Of a stretch of DNA of 64,000 nt, positions 45,732 to 55,271 are shown one piece after another (the first letter of the stretch is position 1; the number at the start of each line of letters is the position of its first letter). Source of the stretch: Novosphingobium sp. FSW06-99 (GTDB taxonomy: Bacteria > Pseudomonadota > Alphaproteobacteria > Sphingomonadales > Sphingomonadaceae). The DNA lies in NCBI RefSeq assembly GCF_001519065.1, contig NZ_KQ954256.1, positions 199,432-263,431 of the forward strand. The letters run 5' to 3'. The notes beneath the pieces were generated by a model. The model was not told the DNA's origin, made no database searches, and saw only the letters and a program-made list of their open reading frames with translations. The translations under genes were made by a program, and so were the position numbers.

Positions 45732-46187
45732 ATGCCCGGCCCCCTATCCATCCTCGTCGATGCCGACGCCTGTCCGGTCAAGGACGAGATCTACAAAGTC
45801 GCGTTGCGCCGCATGGTCCCGGTCACCGTGGTCAGCAACAGCCGCATGCGCCTGCCTGATCATCCGCTGATCGGCCGCATGGTGGTCAGCGACGCGTTCG
45901 ATGCCGCCGACGACTGGATTGCACAGGCCTGCGACACCGGCAGCGTGGTGATCACCGCCGATATCCTGCTGGCCGACCGTTGCCTGAAGGCCGGGGCCAC
46001 GGTGATCGGGCCCAACGGCAAACCGTTCACGATGGCCTCGATCGGCGCGGCGATTGCCACCCGCGCGATCATGGCCGACTTGCGCGCGGGCGGCGATGCG
46101 ATCGGCGGGCCGCCGCCGTTTGCCAAAGCCGACCGGTCGCGGTTCCTCCAGGCGCTTGACGAGGCGCTGGTGCGGCTGTCGCGATGA
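45732..46187 (+). CDS. YaiI/YqxD (DUF188) family protein
   Basis: This 151-residue protein belongs to the YaiI/YqxD (DUF188) family, a PIN-like fold of unknown activity. It shows the conserved ILVDADACPVKDEIY, DAADDWIA, VITADILLADRC and FTMASIGAAI segments. The ATG at 45732 was chosen because the conserved core starts six residues later. It overlaps the flavoprotein gene by 4 bases, giving a small housekeeping operon. Confidence 0.93.
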   Translation: MPGPLSILVDADACPVKDEIYKVALRRMVPVTVVSNSRMRLPDHPLIGRMVVSDAFDAADDWIAQACDTGSVVITADILLADRCLKAGATVIGPNGKPFTMASIGAAIATRAIMADLRAGGDAIGGPPPFAKADRSRFLQALDEALVRLSR

Positions 46188-47341
46188 CGTACGACGCCAT
46201 CATTCTGGGCGCAGGCGCCGCCGGGCTGATGTGCGCGGCCCAGGCCGGGCAACGCGGTCGCCGCGTGCTGGTGCTCGACCATGCGCCCGAAGTGGGCCGC
46301 AAGATCCTGATTTCGGGCGGCGGACGGTGCAATTTCACCAATCTGGGCACCAGCCCCGACCGGTTTCTGTCGCAAAACCCGCATTTCGCCAAATCGGCGC
46401 TCAGCCGCTATACCCCCGCCGATTTCCTGGCGCTGGTCGAACGCCACGCCATCGCCTGGCATGAGAAGACGCTGGGGCAATTGTTCTGCGACGGATCGGC
46501 CCGGCAGATCGTGGCGATGCTGTTGGACGAATGCGCGCGGGGCGCGGTCGATATTCGCTGCAACGCGCAGATTGGCGAAGTCGGTCATGCCGATGGCCGG
46601 TTCCAGGTCGGCGATGCCAGCGCACCCGCGCTGGTGATCGCCACCGGTGGGCCGTCGATCCCCAAAATGGGCGCCACCGGTTTTGCCTATGAGCTGGCGC
46701 GGCGGTTCGGGCTGAAAGTCGTGCAGCCGCGCCCGGCACTGGTGCCGCTGACTTTGGCGGGCGAAGACCTGCTGTTCCGCGAACTGTCGGGGGTATCCGC
46801 CGATGTCATCGCGCGCTGTGGCAAGGCCGCCTTTCGCGAGGCGGCGCTGTTCACCCATCGCGGGCTGTCGGGCCCGGCAATCCTGCAGGTTTCCAGTTAC
46901 TGGCAGCATGGCACGGCCATCGACGTGAATTTTCTGCCCGACCGCGCCCCCGGCTGGCTGCTGGCGGCCAAGGCGGCGCATCCGCGCGCGGGCCTTCGCC
47001 GTCTGTTGCGCGAAGGCTTGCCCGAACGGCTGGCCGATGTGCTGTGCGACCGGCTGGCGATCGATGGCGAACTGGGCGCGACCACCGACCGCGCACTGGC
47101 CGCCGCGCAAACGCACCTGGCGCAATGGCGCTTTACCCCCAATGGCAGCGAAGGCTATGCCAAGGCTGAAGTAACCGCAGGCGGCATCGCCACCGGCGAC
47201 CTGTCATCAAAGACGATGGAGGCCCGCCGCGTGCCCGGCCTTTACGCCATCGGTGAAGCGGTCGATGTGACAGGCTGGCTGGGCGGCTACAACTTTCAAT
47301 GGGCATGGGCCAGCGGCTGGGCCGCTGCGCAGGAGATATAG
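46184..47341 (+). CDS. HI0933/YhiN-like FAD-dependent oxidoreductase
   Basis: This 385-residue flavoprotein (TIGR03862/HI0933-type) has the dinucleotide loop LGAGAAGLMCAAQAGQRG (residues 7-24), the family signature KILISGGGRCNFTN, the mid VIATGGPSIPKMGATG and the C-terminal LYAIGEAVDVTGWLGGYNFQ-type FAD motif. Its reaction is not established; bacterial relatives include bile-acid reductase-like flavoproteins. It is translationally coupled to the DUF188 gene and 2 bases ahead of the next gene. Confidence 0.92.
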   Translation: MTYDAIILGAGAAGLMCAAQAGQRGRRVLVLDHAPEVGRKILISGGGRCNFTNLGTSPDRFLSQNPHFAKSALSRYTPADFLALVERHAIAWHEKTLGQLFCDGSARQIVAMLLDECARGAVDIRCNAQIGEVGHADGRFQVGDASAPALVIATGGPSIPKMGATGFAYELARRFGLKVVQPRPALVPLTLAGEDLLFRELSGVSADVIARCGKAAFREAALFTHRGLSGPAILQVSSYWQHGTAIDVNFLPDRAPGWLLAAKAAHPRAGLRRLLREGLPERLADVLCDRLAIDGELGATTDRALAAAQTHLAQWRFTPNGSEGYAKAEVTAGGIATGDLSSKTMEARRVPGLYAIGEAVDVTGWLGGYNFQWAWASGWAAAQEI

Positions 47342-47343
47342 AC

Positions 47344-48018
47344 ATGATTCCCCGCGAACTGATCGCCACGGCGCAAGTGCCCGATGGCGAAGAGCTGCGG
47401 CTCTATCGCCATGGGCGCGATTTCATGATCGTGCTCGATCGCAACGAACTGATGAGCACGCGCCAGCGCGGATCGGAAGAGGCGCTGGCGACGATGACAT
47501 GCGCGCGCATCGCCGCAACGCCGCGCCCGCATGTGCTGGTCGGCGGTTATGGCATGGGTTTCACCTTGCGCGCCGCGCTGGCCGCCCTGCCCGCCCATGC
47601 CACGGTCACCGTGGCCGAAGTGCTGCCCGATATCATCGAATGGGCGCGCGGGCCGATGGCCGAAGTCGCCGCCGGGTGCCTCGACGATCCGCGCGTGCAC
47701 CTGGTGGTGGGCGACGTGGTCAAAGTGATCGACACCTCGCCGGGCACGTTCGATGCGATCCTGCTCGATGTCGACAACGGCCCCGACGGGCTGGTCCGCC
47801 CCGACAACAACCGGCTCTATTCGCGGCGCGGGCTGGCGACGGCGGGCGAGGCACTGCGCCCTGGTGGGGTGCTGGCAATCTGGTCCGCCGCCAAGGACGA
47901 ACGCTTTGTGCGCCGGCTGCACGAAGCGGGCTTTGCGGTCGACGAAATCACCGTGCGCGCGCGCTCGAACGGCAAAGGCGCCAAGCACGTGATCTGGTTC
48001 GCCACGCTGCAGCCCTGA
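47344..48018 (+). CDS. Spermidine-synthase-like methyltransferase-fold protein
   Basis: This 224-residue protein has a Rossmann fold of the spermine/spermidine synthase type: HVLVGGYGMGFTLRAAL (nucleoside-binding Gly motif), VTVAEVLPDIIEWARG (acidic residue), DAILLDVDNGPDGL (active-site Asp region) and LRPGGVLAIW. It is shorter than true SpeE and lacks its N-terminal beta domain, so the substrate is uncertain. The AGGAG near 47331 supports the ATG at 47344. Confidence 0.85.
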   Translation: MIPRELIATAQVPDGEELRLYRHGRDFMIVLDRNELMSTRQRGSEEALATMTCARIAATPRPHVLVGGYGMGFTLRAALAALPAHATVTVAEVLPDIIEWARGPMAEVAAGCLDDPRVHLVVGDVVKVIDTSPGTFDAILLDVDNGPDGLVRPDNNRLYSRRGLATAGEALRPGGVLAIWSAAKDERFVRRLHEAGFAVDEITVRARSNGKGAKHVIWFATLQP

Positions 48019-48078
48019 TCGCCCGTGCGCCACGACAGCCCTTCAACCGCCGCGCCGCGCGCGCTATGCGCGGGCGCC

Positions 48079-49032
48079 ATGCCCCAGACCGACCCCTTGC
48101 GCGTGGCCGCGCTGTATCATTTCTGCCGGTTCGACGATTGCGCCACGTTGCGCATCGGGCTGGACCGCGTGTGCCGCGACCATGGCGTGCGCGGAACGCT
48201 GCTGCTGGCGCAAGAGGGCATCAACGGCACGATTGCCGCCAACCCCGCCGGGATCGACGCGGTGCTGGCGCATATCCGCGCCCTGCCCGGCTGTGCCACG
48301 CTGGAGGCAAAGTTCTCGACCGCCGCGACGATGCCGTTTCATCGCCTGAAAGTGCGCATCAAGCGCGAGATCGTGACGATGGGTCAGCCCGACATCGACC
48401 CGCTGTTGTCGGTCGGCACATATGTCGATCCGCATGACTGGAACGCGCTGATCGCCGATCCGCAGACCATCGTCATCGACACGCGCAACGATTACGAGGT
48501 CGCGGTGGGCAGCTTTGCCGGGGCGGTCGATCCGCACACGCGGTCATTCCGCGAATTCCCGGCCTGGTTCCGCGCCAACCGCGAAGCCCTGCTGGCCGGC
48601 AAGGCCAAAGTGGCGATGTTCTGCACCGGCGGCATCCGCTGCGAGAAATCGACCGCATTCCTGCGCGCCGAAGGGGTGGAACAGGTCTATCACCTGAAAG
48701 GCGGCATTCTCAAATATCTTGAGGACGTGCCCGCGCAAGACAGCCTGTGGCAGGGCGAATGCTTCGTGTTCGATCAACGCGTCAGCGTCGGGCACGGGCT
48801 GGCGCAGGGCACCCACGCGCTGTGCCATGCCTGCCGCATGCCGGTCAGCCCGATCGACACGCGGTCACCGCTTTATGAGCCCGGCGTCAGTTGCCCCGCC
48901 TGCCACGCCGAACGCACCGATGCGCAACGCGAAGCCTATCGCGAACGCCACCGGCAGGAGGCGCTGGCCAGTGCACAAGGCCGCGCGCATGTCGGCGCGG
49001 TGCTGCCCGATCAGGCCCAGGCCTCGCGATAG
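48079..49032 (+). CDS. trhO: tRNA uridine-34 hydroxylase, rhodanese family
   Basis: This 317-residue TrhO (YceA) protein hydroxylates uridine 34 in tRNA wobble positions, using the rhodanese-domain cysteine. The N-terminal acylphosphatase-like domain contains [10 protein letters not shown], the middle rhodanese domain [15 protein letters not shown] and the catalytic [12 protein letters not shown] (Cys near residue 180), and the C-terminal part has a CxxC pair ([10 protein letters not shown]) and CPACH. The ATG at 48079 starts just before the conserved core. The 3' end overlaps the convergent ADH gene by 22 bases. Confidence 0.95.
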   Translation: MPQTDPLRVAALYHFCRFDDCATLRIGLDRVCRDHGVRGTLLLAQEGINGTIAANPAGIDAVLAHIRALPGCATLEAKFSTAATMPFHRLKVRIKREIVTMGQPDIDPLLSVGTYVDPHDWNALIADPQTIVIDTRNDYEVAVGSFAGAVDPHTRSFREFPAWFRANREALLAGKAKVAMFCTGGIRCEKSTAFLRAEGVEQVYHLKGGILKYLEDVPAQDSLWQGECFVFDQRVSVGHGLAQGTHALCHACRMPVSPIDTRSPLYEPGVSCPACHAERTDAQREAYRERHRQEALASAQGRAHVGAVLPDQAQASR

Positions 49033-50168
49033 AGCGCCACGATCGTCGCCGCATCGGGCACGCGCGGGTTGTTGGCGGGCGATCCCGATGCCAGCGCCTG
49101 TTCGGCCATCAACGGCAGCAACTCGGTCCAGCGCGCCGCGTCGATGCCGTATGTCCTGGGGCTGGGCACGGCCAGATCGCGGTTGACCGCGTGCAGCGTC
49201 TCGACCAGCCGCGCCACCGCCGCCTGATCGCCTTCGTCGGCGCGGGCCAGGTCCATCGCGCGCGCGCAATCGGCATAACGCCCCAGCGCGGCCGGCGCCG
49301 ACCAGGCGGTCACCACCGGCAACAGCATCGCGTTCGACAGGCCATGCGCAACATGGAAATGCGCGCCGATCGGGCGGCTCATGCCATGCACCAGCGCCAC
49401 CGAGGCGTTGGAAAAGGCAATCCCCGCCTGCAAGGCGCCTATCATCATCGCCTCGCGCGCGGCGCGGTCATCGGGCGCGCTGCACACCCGGCGCAGATTG
49501 GGCCAGATCGCGCGCATCGCCGCCAGCGCCATCGAGTCCGAAAACGGGTTGGCGCGGGTAGAGACATAGGCCTCGATCGCATGAGTCAATGAATCGATGC
49601 CGGTGTCGGCGGTCAGCCGCAGCGGCTTGGTCAGCGTCAGTTCGTAATCGACGATCGCCAGCACGGGCATATAGGCCAGCCCCGCGCAGAGCATTTTCTC
49701 GTCATTGGCCTGATCGGTGATGATCGTGAAGCGCGTCGCTTCCGAGCCGGTGCCCGCCGTGGTCGGAATGGCCACGATCGGCAGCCCCGGCGCGTCTTCC
49801 TGATGGGGTGCCTTGAGCGCGCGCATGGTGCCGCCACGCGCGGCCAGCACCGCCACCGCCTTGGCCGTATCGATCGCGCTGCCCCCGCCAAAGCCGATCA
49901 CGCAATCGTGCGCGCCCGCCACAACGAATGCCACCGCCGCATCGACCGAAGCGACCGTGGGATCGGGGCTGACTTCGCCAAATGCGCGGGCAGGCACGCC
50001 CGCTTGCGCCAGAATGCCCAGCACCCGGTCAAGCGCACCGCTGCCCGCCAGCCATGGGTCGGTCAGGATCGCGGGTGCGCGCAGGCCCAGTTGGGCCAGC
50101 GCCTCGGGCAGTTCCTTCAGCGCCCCGGCACCGATGCGCATCGCGCGCGGCAGGACAATCGTCGACAT
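49011..50168 (-). CDS. Iron-containing alcohol dehydrogenase
   Basis: This 385-residue group III metal alcohol dehydrogenase has the NAD-binding [16 protein letters not shown], the [15 protein letters not shown] loop, and metal ligands in [16 protein letters not shown] (Asp and His), VHGMSRPIG (His) and [10 protein letters not shown] (His). Relatives include FucO-type lactaldehyde reductases, so a role in reducing L-lactaldehyde from rhamnose is possible but unproven. GAAAGG precedes the ATG. It is 19 bases downstream of the GH31 gene. Confidence 0.92.
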   Translation of the reverse strand: MSTIVLPRAMRIGAGALKELPEALAQLGLRAPAILTDPWLAGSGALDRVLGILAQAGVPARAFGEVSPDPTVASVDAAVAFVVAGAHDCVIGFGGGSAIDTAKAVAVLAARGGTMRALKAPHQEDAPGLPIVAIPTTAGTGSEATRFTIITDQANDEKMLCAGLAYMPVLAIVDYELTLTKPLRLTADTGIDSLTHAIEAYVSTRANPFSDSMALAAMRAIWPNLRRVCSAPDDRAAREAMMIGALQAGIAFSNASVALVHGMSRPIGAHFHVAHGLSNAMLLPVVTAWSAPAALGRYADCARAMDLARADEGDQAAVARLVETLHAVNRDLAVPSPRTYGIDAARWTELLPLMAEQALASGSPANNPRVPDAATIVALYREAWA

Positions 50169-50187
50169 GGGCAACCTTTCGCGAGGG

Positions 50188-52596
50188 TTATTCGGGGGTA
50201 AAGGTGATCGTCGTTCCCTTGGGCTGATCGGGCACGACAAACCGCGCCCCTGCCGGCGCCGCCAGCGCGTGCCCGTCGATCTGCGCGCGATACTGCCCTT
50301 CGCCGTGAACGACGATTGCGATCTGGTGCCACCACGGCGCATAAGAACCGGTGCGCGGCGCCAGCGTCAGGCTGCGCAGGCGGCCATCGACGCTGATGCA
50401 GGTGATCGTCTGGCGCAGCGCCACGCCGCGCGCAAAGGCCATCGAATGGCCATCGTCGTCATAGATCGCCCCGCCGCAATCGGGGCCGGGATAGACATCG
50501 AGTTCCAGCGGGCCATCGGGCCGTTGCGCGGTCGATTGCACCAGCGGCTGACGCACCAGCACCGTGCCCGCGCGCACAAACACCGGCAGCACTGCCGGAT
50601 CGGGGGTGATCGTCAACAGGCCATACCCGCCCAGCGATGCGGGCGTTTTCACGGTGGTCCCGGTCCAGTAATCATACCATTGCCCGGTTGGCAGGCACGC
50701 CTGCCAGGCATTGTGCTGTTCGGGCCGGGGTGCGCCTGCCACCAGCAGCCGCCCGCCCAGCGTAAAGCTCATCTCGGTACGGCAATCCTCTCCGACCGCG
50801 GCCGGCCAGTCATAGATCACCGGCCGGGCAATCGGATCGCCGGTGCGCGCACTGGTTTCCGCCAGGGCATAGAGTGTCGGCATCAGGCGATAGCGTTCCT
50901 CGACATAGCGACGCCGGATGGCCAGTTGTTCGGGCCCGTCGACCCACGGTTCGGCGCGCGGCGCGCCCTTTTGCGAATGGTCGCGCATGATCGGCAGGAA
51001 CGCCGAATACTCGAACCAGCGAGTCATCAGTTCGGGCGTCGGCCCGCCGGTAAACCCGCCGACATCGGTGCCTACCCAGGCAAACCCCGACAGCCCCAGC
51101 GACAATGTCTGCGATATCGCCAGCTTCAGATGGTCCCACGTTGCCGAATTGTCTCCGGTCCAGGTCGCGGCATAGCGCTGCCCCCCGGCATAAGAGGCGC
51201 GCGTCATCACAAAGGCCCGCTCGTCGGGCGCCAGCGCGCGCAACCCGTCATACGTCGCGCGCGTGTTCAGCATGCCGAACACATTGTGGATTTCGGCATG
51301 GGTCGCAGTGCGCGGGGCAAAATCATCGCTGGCGATGCGATGCACCACGTCCTCGGGCATCGTCTTGGTCGGTGTGTCAAAAATCGCTGGCTCGTTCATG
51401 TCATTCCAGATGCCGGCAACCCCGTCCTTTACCAGCGGCGCAAACAGACTGCCCCACCAGGCGCGCGTGCTGGCGCGAGTGAATTCGGGAAACACCGCAG
51501 GGCCCGGCCACACCGTCCCGACATAGACCGACCCATCGGCGCGATGGACAAACTGGTCGCCCGCCATACCGCTGTCATAGGGCCCATAGCCCTGCCCCGG
51601 CGCAGACGCGACATGCAGATCGGTGATCGCCACGGTCTTGATGCCCAGGCCGTCAAGATCGTGCACCATCCCCGCAAAATCGGGAAATGTCTGATGATCG
51701 ACCGTGAACGGCCGGTTGCGATCCTGATAATCGATATCCAGCCAGATCACATCGGTCGGCACATGTTCGGCACGCAGGCGCGTGGCCAGCGCGCGCACTT
51801 CTGCCTCTGACATATAGGACCAGCGCGACTGCTGATACCCCAGCGCCCAGCGCGGCGGCAGCGGCGCGCGGCCGGTCAGCGCAGTATAGCGATGGACCAC
51901 ATCAGGCAGCGTCGGCCCGGCGATCACATAGTAATCGATCGGCCCGGCCTCGGCACCCATTTCCAGCGTGGTCTGCGCGCGGTGCCCGAAATCGAACCAG
52001 GTGCGCCAGGTCGAATCGAGCAGCACGCCATAGGCACCACCACGGCCCCCGGTGCTGATGAAAAACGGGATCGATTTGTAGAGCGGATCGGTCCCGCTGC
52101 CGAAACCAAAGGAATCCGAATTCCACAAGGCATAGCTCTGCCCGCGCCGGTCAAGCGGCCCGGTCTTGTCGCCTAGCCCCAGGATATGTTCGCCCAGCGG
52201 CAGATCGGCGCGCAGCGTAAAACGCGCACCGTCACGCTCGATCGGGTGCGCCGCTTCGCCCAGCACGGTGTGGCCTGCCGCATCCTCGAAATGGAGCCGC
52301 GCGGTGGCGGGATCATAGACCGCGCGCAACAGCGCCGTGGACAGCACATTGCCCGCCAGTGTCACCGGGGTCGCGCCGTGGCGCACGTCCGCCGGCACCG
52401 CCCAACTGGCATCTTGCGCCGGGGCGCCGACCGGCGCGATCCGCACGCGCATCACGCCCGGCGCGATGGCGTGTACCGTGACGGTCGTGCCGTCGCGGTC
52501 AACCACCAGATCATCGGCGTGTGCCGGGGTTGCTGTCATCGTGCATAGCGCCACCGCGCCAAACACGCCTGCGTACCATTTTTGCGGCAATGTCAT
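50188..52596 (-). CDS. Exported GH31 glycoside hydrolase (alpha-glucosidase/xylosidase type)
   Basis: This 802-residue family 31 enzyme has a signal peptide ending in AHAD (about 1-28), an N-terminal beta domain, and a TIM barrel with PLPPRWALGYQQSRWSYMSE, DVIWLDIDYQDR, nucleophile Asp in GIWNDMNEPAIF and acid/base Asp in TWTGDNSATWDHL. It hydrolyses alpha-linked glucosides or xylosides in the periplasm. The ATG at 52596 has GGAAAGG 8 bases upstream; a GTG at 52614 is less likely. It lies between the aldehyde and alcohol dehydrogenase genes on one strand. Confidence 0.93.
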   Translation of the reverse strand: MTLPQKWYAGVFGAVALCTMTATPAHADDLVVDRDGTTVTVHAIAPGVMRVRIAPVGAPAQDASWAVPADVRHGATPVTLAGNVLSTALLRAVYDPATARLHFEDAAGHTVLGEAAHPIERDGARFTLRADLPLGEHILGLGDKTGPLDRRGQSYALWNSDSFGFGSGTDPLYKSIPFFISTGGRGGAYGVLLDSTWRTWFDFGHRAQTTLEMGAEAGPIDYYVIAGPTLPDVVHRYTALTGRAPLPPRWALGYQQSRWSYMSEAEVRALATRLRAEHVPTDVIWLDIDYQDRNRPFTVDHQTFPDFAGMVHDLDGLGIKTVAITDLHVASAPGQGYGPYDSGMAGDQFVHRADGSVYVGTVWPGPAVFPEFTRASTRAWWGSLFAPLVKDGVAGIWNDMNEPAIFDTPTKTMPEDVVHRIASDDFAPRTATHAEIHNVFGMLNTRATYDGLRALAPDERAFVMTRASYAGGQRYAATWTGDNSATWDHLKLAISQTLSLGLSGFAWVGTDVGGFTGGPTPELMTRWFEYSAFLPIMRDHSQKGAPRAEPWVDGPEQLAIRRRYVEERYRLMPTLYALAETSARTGDPIARPVIYDWPAAVGEDCRTEMSFTLGGRLLVAGAPRPEQHNAWQACLPTGQWYDYWTGTTVKTPASLGGYGLLTITPDPAVLPVFVRAGTVLVRQPLVQSTAQRPDGPLELDVYPGPDCGGAIYDDDGHSMAFARGVALRQTITCISVDGRLRSLTLAPRTGSYAPWWHQIAIVVHGEGQYRAQIDGHALAAPAGARFVVPDQPKGTTITFTPE

Positions 52597-52656
52597 GGGC
52601 GCACCTTTCCGCACTTTGGCGCGCCAGACAATCAGAACCTTAGATGTGGCAGAACC

Positions 52657-54006
52657 TTAAGTGTGGCGATAGACCGCCCGTTCGTGGCTGAAACAGCGAA
52701 ATCCGAACACCCCGTGATAGCTGCCCATGCCGCTGGTGTTGACGCCGCCAAACGGCAGATTGTTTTCCAGATAGTGCGAAAACAGGCCATTGACCGTCAC
52801 CCCGCCCGACGATGTGCGCGCCAGGATCTTTTCGACATTGGCCGCATCGGCGCTGTAGATATACAGCGCCAGCGGCTTGTCGCGCGCGGCCACATAGCCG
52901 ATCGCCTGATCGAGCGTGTCATAGGTCATCACCGGGATCACCGGGGCAAAGATTTCGTCCTGCAGGATGGTCATCTGCGGGGTCACCCCGGTCAGCATCG
53001 TCGGGTGGATGGTCAGATCTTCGCTATCGAATTCGCCGCCCACCGCCACCGTCGCGCCCTGGGCAACCGCATCGTCGAACATCGCCTTCACCCGGTCGAA
53101 ATTGGCGCGGTTGACGATCTGCGCGATGCCGTCCTTGCGCAAGTCGCCCGCCGCATCATAGAGATTGGCGCGCGTGCCGGCCCTGAACCCTTCGACCAGC
53201 GCGGCCTGCTGGTCGTGCTTCACCAACACATAGTCCGGGCTGATACAGGCCTGACCACCATTGAACTGTTTGGCGGCGGCCAGTTGCGCGGCGACCTGGC
53301 CGATATCGGCAGTGTCATCGATGATCACCGGCGACTTGCCGCCCAGTTCGAGCGTCACGCTGGCAAGGTGGCGCGCGGCGGCGGCCATCACGATCCTGCC
53401 GACGCGCGGGCTGCCGGTGAAGAAGATATGGTTGAACGGCAGATCGAGCAGCGCGGTGGCGACCGACACATCGCCCTCGAACAGCGCGACATCCTTCTCA
53501 TCGAACGCCTCGCGGATGATCTGCGCGCCGATCCGCGCGGTCGTCGGGCAAAGATCGGTCAGCTTGACGATGCAGGTGTTGCCCGCCGCAATGGCCGCCG
53601 CGACCGGGCCGAGCGCCAGGCCGAGCGGGAAATTCCATGGCCCCAGGATCAGGCAGACCCCGCGCGCTTCGTGAACAATCTGCGCACGATCGGCCGGGTT
53701 GAGCGTGGTGGCGACGTCGGTCGGCTGCATCCACGTATCGAGATTGTCGATGTTGCGCTGGATATTGGCCGTGACATTGAGCACTTCGGTGACCCGGATT
53801 TCGCCAACCGGTTTGCGCGTGTCGGCCAGCACGGCGGCCACGATATCGTCCGCATGCGCCTCAACTGCCGCCTTGAGCCGCGCCAGCTTGTCCTTGCGTT
53901 GCGCGGCACCGGATGCCTTGGCCTCCCACTGATACGCCTGCTGAAGCGCGAAGACGCGCTGGATATCGGCGGCAAGATCGGCCGCAGTGGGGACAGATGG
54001 GGTCAT
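52657..54006 (-). CDS. Aldehyde dehydrogenase, coniferyl-aldehyde type
   Basis: This class 3-like NAD(P) aldehyde dehydrogenase of about 449 residues has LGPWNFPLGLALGPVAAAIA, FTGSPRVGRIV, the Glu-containing VTLELGGKSPVI and the catalytic Cys in NGGQACISPDYVLV, as in coniferyl-aldehyde dehydrogenases. It would oxidise an aromatic or aliphatic aldehyde. Three ATG codons (54027, 54018, 54006) are possible; 54006 is preferred because AGGA lies upstream, but this is tentative. It appears first in an ALDH-GH31-ADH operon. Confidence 0.9.
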   Translation of the reverse strand: MTPSVPTAADLAADIQRVFALQQAYQWEAKASGAAQRKDKLARLKAAVEAHADDIVAAVLADTRKPVGEIRVTEVLNVTANIQRNIDNLDTWMQPTDVATTLNPADRAQIVHEARGVCLILGPWNFPLGLALGPVAAAIAAGNTCIVKLTDLCPTTARIGAQIIREAFDEKDVALFEGDVSVATALLDLPFNHIFFTGSPRVGRIVMAAAARHLASVTLELGGKSPVIIDDTADIGQVAAQLAAAKQFNGGQACISPDYVLVKHDQQAALVEGFRAGTRANLYDAAGDLRKDGIAQIVNRANFDRVKAMFDDAVAQGATVAVGGEFDSEDLTIHPTMLTGVTPQMTILQDEIFAPVIPVMTYDTLDQAIGYVAARDKPLALYIYSADAANVEKILARTSSGGVTVNGLFSHYLENNLPFGGVNTSGMGSYHGVFGFRCFSHERAVYRHT

Positions 54007-54534
54007 CGGCTGTGGCATCCTGCGCATGGTTATATTTGTATGTCTTGCTAACAAACCAAGGCAGCAAACGCAACGGCAGCCACCACCACGACCGCAACCA
54101 TGCGGTCCCCGGAGGGATATTGTCTGTTTCGTAAGGATCTCTGAATTGACTGGTGCCCAAGATGATGACTCGAAGTTCTTCTCCGTTTTGACCACAACCC
54201 GCAAATTTCGTCCCGCAATGTCCGGGGCTTGTGGTGGCAAAGATGTTGCTGTCAGTCCTCAGCGATTGGCTCACATGAATGCATCCCATCGCCTCCCGCA
54301 GATCGACCGGAACTTTGACCCGAAACTGATAAACCGACCCTCGCAACCACAGTCCCCGCGCTGGTATTGGGTATGACGATTTGGTGCTACAGTCCTCGCG
54401 ACGATTTTTCGAACGATTTGAGAGTGTTAAGCCCGACTTTAATGCATCGCGGGATGACGTTTGGGGACCACAAGCATGGGAATCCGCCCGTTTAGTGGCA
54501 GATTTTCTTGATTTTTCAGATGTTTGGGGAGGCG
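54007..54534. other. 528-bp AT-richer gap with integrase remnant beside tRNA-Gly
   Basis: This stretch has no intact gene. It is AT-richer than its neighbours and holds a decayed integrase N-terminus (54227-54376). The rest shows nothing I can support, apart from the probable promoter of the aldehyde dehydrogenase gene toward its left end. Confidence 0.7.
54227..54376 (-). pseudogene. Truncated tyrosine-recombinase (phage-type integrase) N-terminus
   Basis: On the minus strand the frame reads LWLRGSVYQFRVKVPVDLRE followed by AMGCIHVSQSLRTDSNIFAT, which matches the N-terminal DUF6538-like domain of alphaproteobacterial phage integrases (YxFR-x-VPxDLR ... xRSLxT). No start codon precedes it in a usable place, and the homology stops after about 45 residues; the core-binding and catalytic domains are missing. 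It lies about 160 bases past the 3' end of tRNA-Gly, in the position an integrase would occupy after integration. It is therefore a probable scar of a lost integrative element. Confidence 0.6.
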
Positions 54535-54608
54535 TGGAGCGGGTAGCGGGAATCGAACCCGCCTAGCTAGCTTGGAAGGCTAGTGCATTACCACTATGCT
54601 ATACCCGC
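54535..54608 (-). tRNA. tRNA-Gly(TCC)
   Basis: The minus-strand sequence folds as a full cloverleaf: acceptor GCGGGTA/TACCCGC, D stem GCAT/ATGC, anticodon stem CTAGC/GCTAG around loop CTTCCAA (anticodon TCC), T stem GCGGG/CCCGC around TTCGATT, discriminator T and encoded CCA. The 74-base length is normal for tRNA-Gly. Its 3' half could have served as an attB site. Confidence 0.97.
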
Positions 54609-54645
54609 TTGTTGGGGTCGCATTTGCATGGTTGGGCCCGGTTCG

Positions 54646-55182
54646 TCAATGTCCTGCAAAGCTGACCAGGGCATCGACGGTCAGGTTGGCGGCGCGCAGG
54701 CGGTCGGCGCCGCCGAGGTCTGGCAGGTCGATCACGAATAGCGCGTGGGTGATCTCGGCGCCGGCCTGGCGCAACAGTTGCGTGGCGGCGAGCGCGGTGC
54801 CGCCGGTGGCGATCAGATCGTCGATGACCACCACGCGGGCGCCGGGGCGGATTGCTGCGGGATCGATTTCCAGCCGGTCCGTGCCATATTCCAGCGCATA
54901 ATCGATGCCCAGCGTCGGCACCGGCAGCTTGCCCGGTTTGCGCACCGGAACAAAGCCCAGGCCCATCTGTGCCGCGACGGCGGCGCCAAAGATAAAACCG
55001 CGGGCTTCCATCCCGGCGATCATCGTGGCCTGGGCGGCCGCGGCGCGTTCGGCCAGGTGGCGTACGGCGGCGGCCAGGCCTTCGCCGTGGCCGATCAGCG
55101 TGGTGACATCGCGGAACAGAATGCCGGGGCTGGGGAAATCGGGCACGGTGCGGATCAGGGTCTTGATCTGTTCGGGGGTCAT
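54646..55182 (-). CDS. apt: Adenine phosphoribosyltransferase
   Basis: This 178-residue enzyme salvages adenine to AMP using PRPP. It shows the family core DFPSPGILFRDVTTLI, the flexible-loop RKPGKLP with YALEYGTD, and the PRPP-binding VVVIDDLIATGGTALA. The length is typical. It lies downstream of the petABC operon on the same strand, separated by a terminator, and upstream of tRNA-Gly. Confidence 0.97.
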   Translation of the reverse strand: MTPEQIKTLIRTVPDFPSPGILFRDVTTLIGHGEGLAAAVRHLAERAAAAQATMIAGMEARGFIFGAAVAAQMGLGFVPVRKPGKLPVPTLGIDYALEYGTDRLEIDPAAIRPGARVVVIDDLIATGGTALAATQLLRQAGAEITHALFVIDLPDLGGADRLRAANLTVDALVSFAGH

Positions 55183-55215
55183 GCAGGGGTGTCCAGGAAT
55201 GAAGGGGCGGGCACG

Positions 55216-55240
55216 AAAAAGGCCACCGTTGCCGGTGGCC
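55216..55240 (-). terminator. Rho-independent terminator of the petABC operon
   Basis: Reading on the minus strand, GGCCACCG pairs with CGGTGGCC around a four-base loop and is followed by TTTTT, about 32 bases past the petC stop codon. Confidence 0.88.
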
Positions 55241-55271
55241 TCTGTTCGTTGGCAGGCGTCGTTGCCTGTGA

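Noticed and set aside
53861-54226. Continuation of the integrase frame into the aldehyde dehydrogenase region
   Set aside because: After about residue 45 the translation loses all resemblance to integrases and overlaps a clear gene in another frame.
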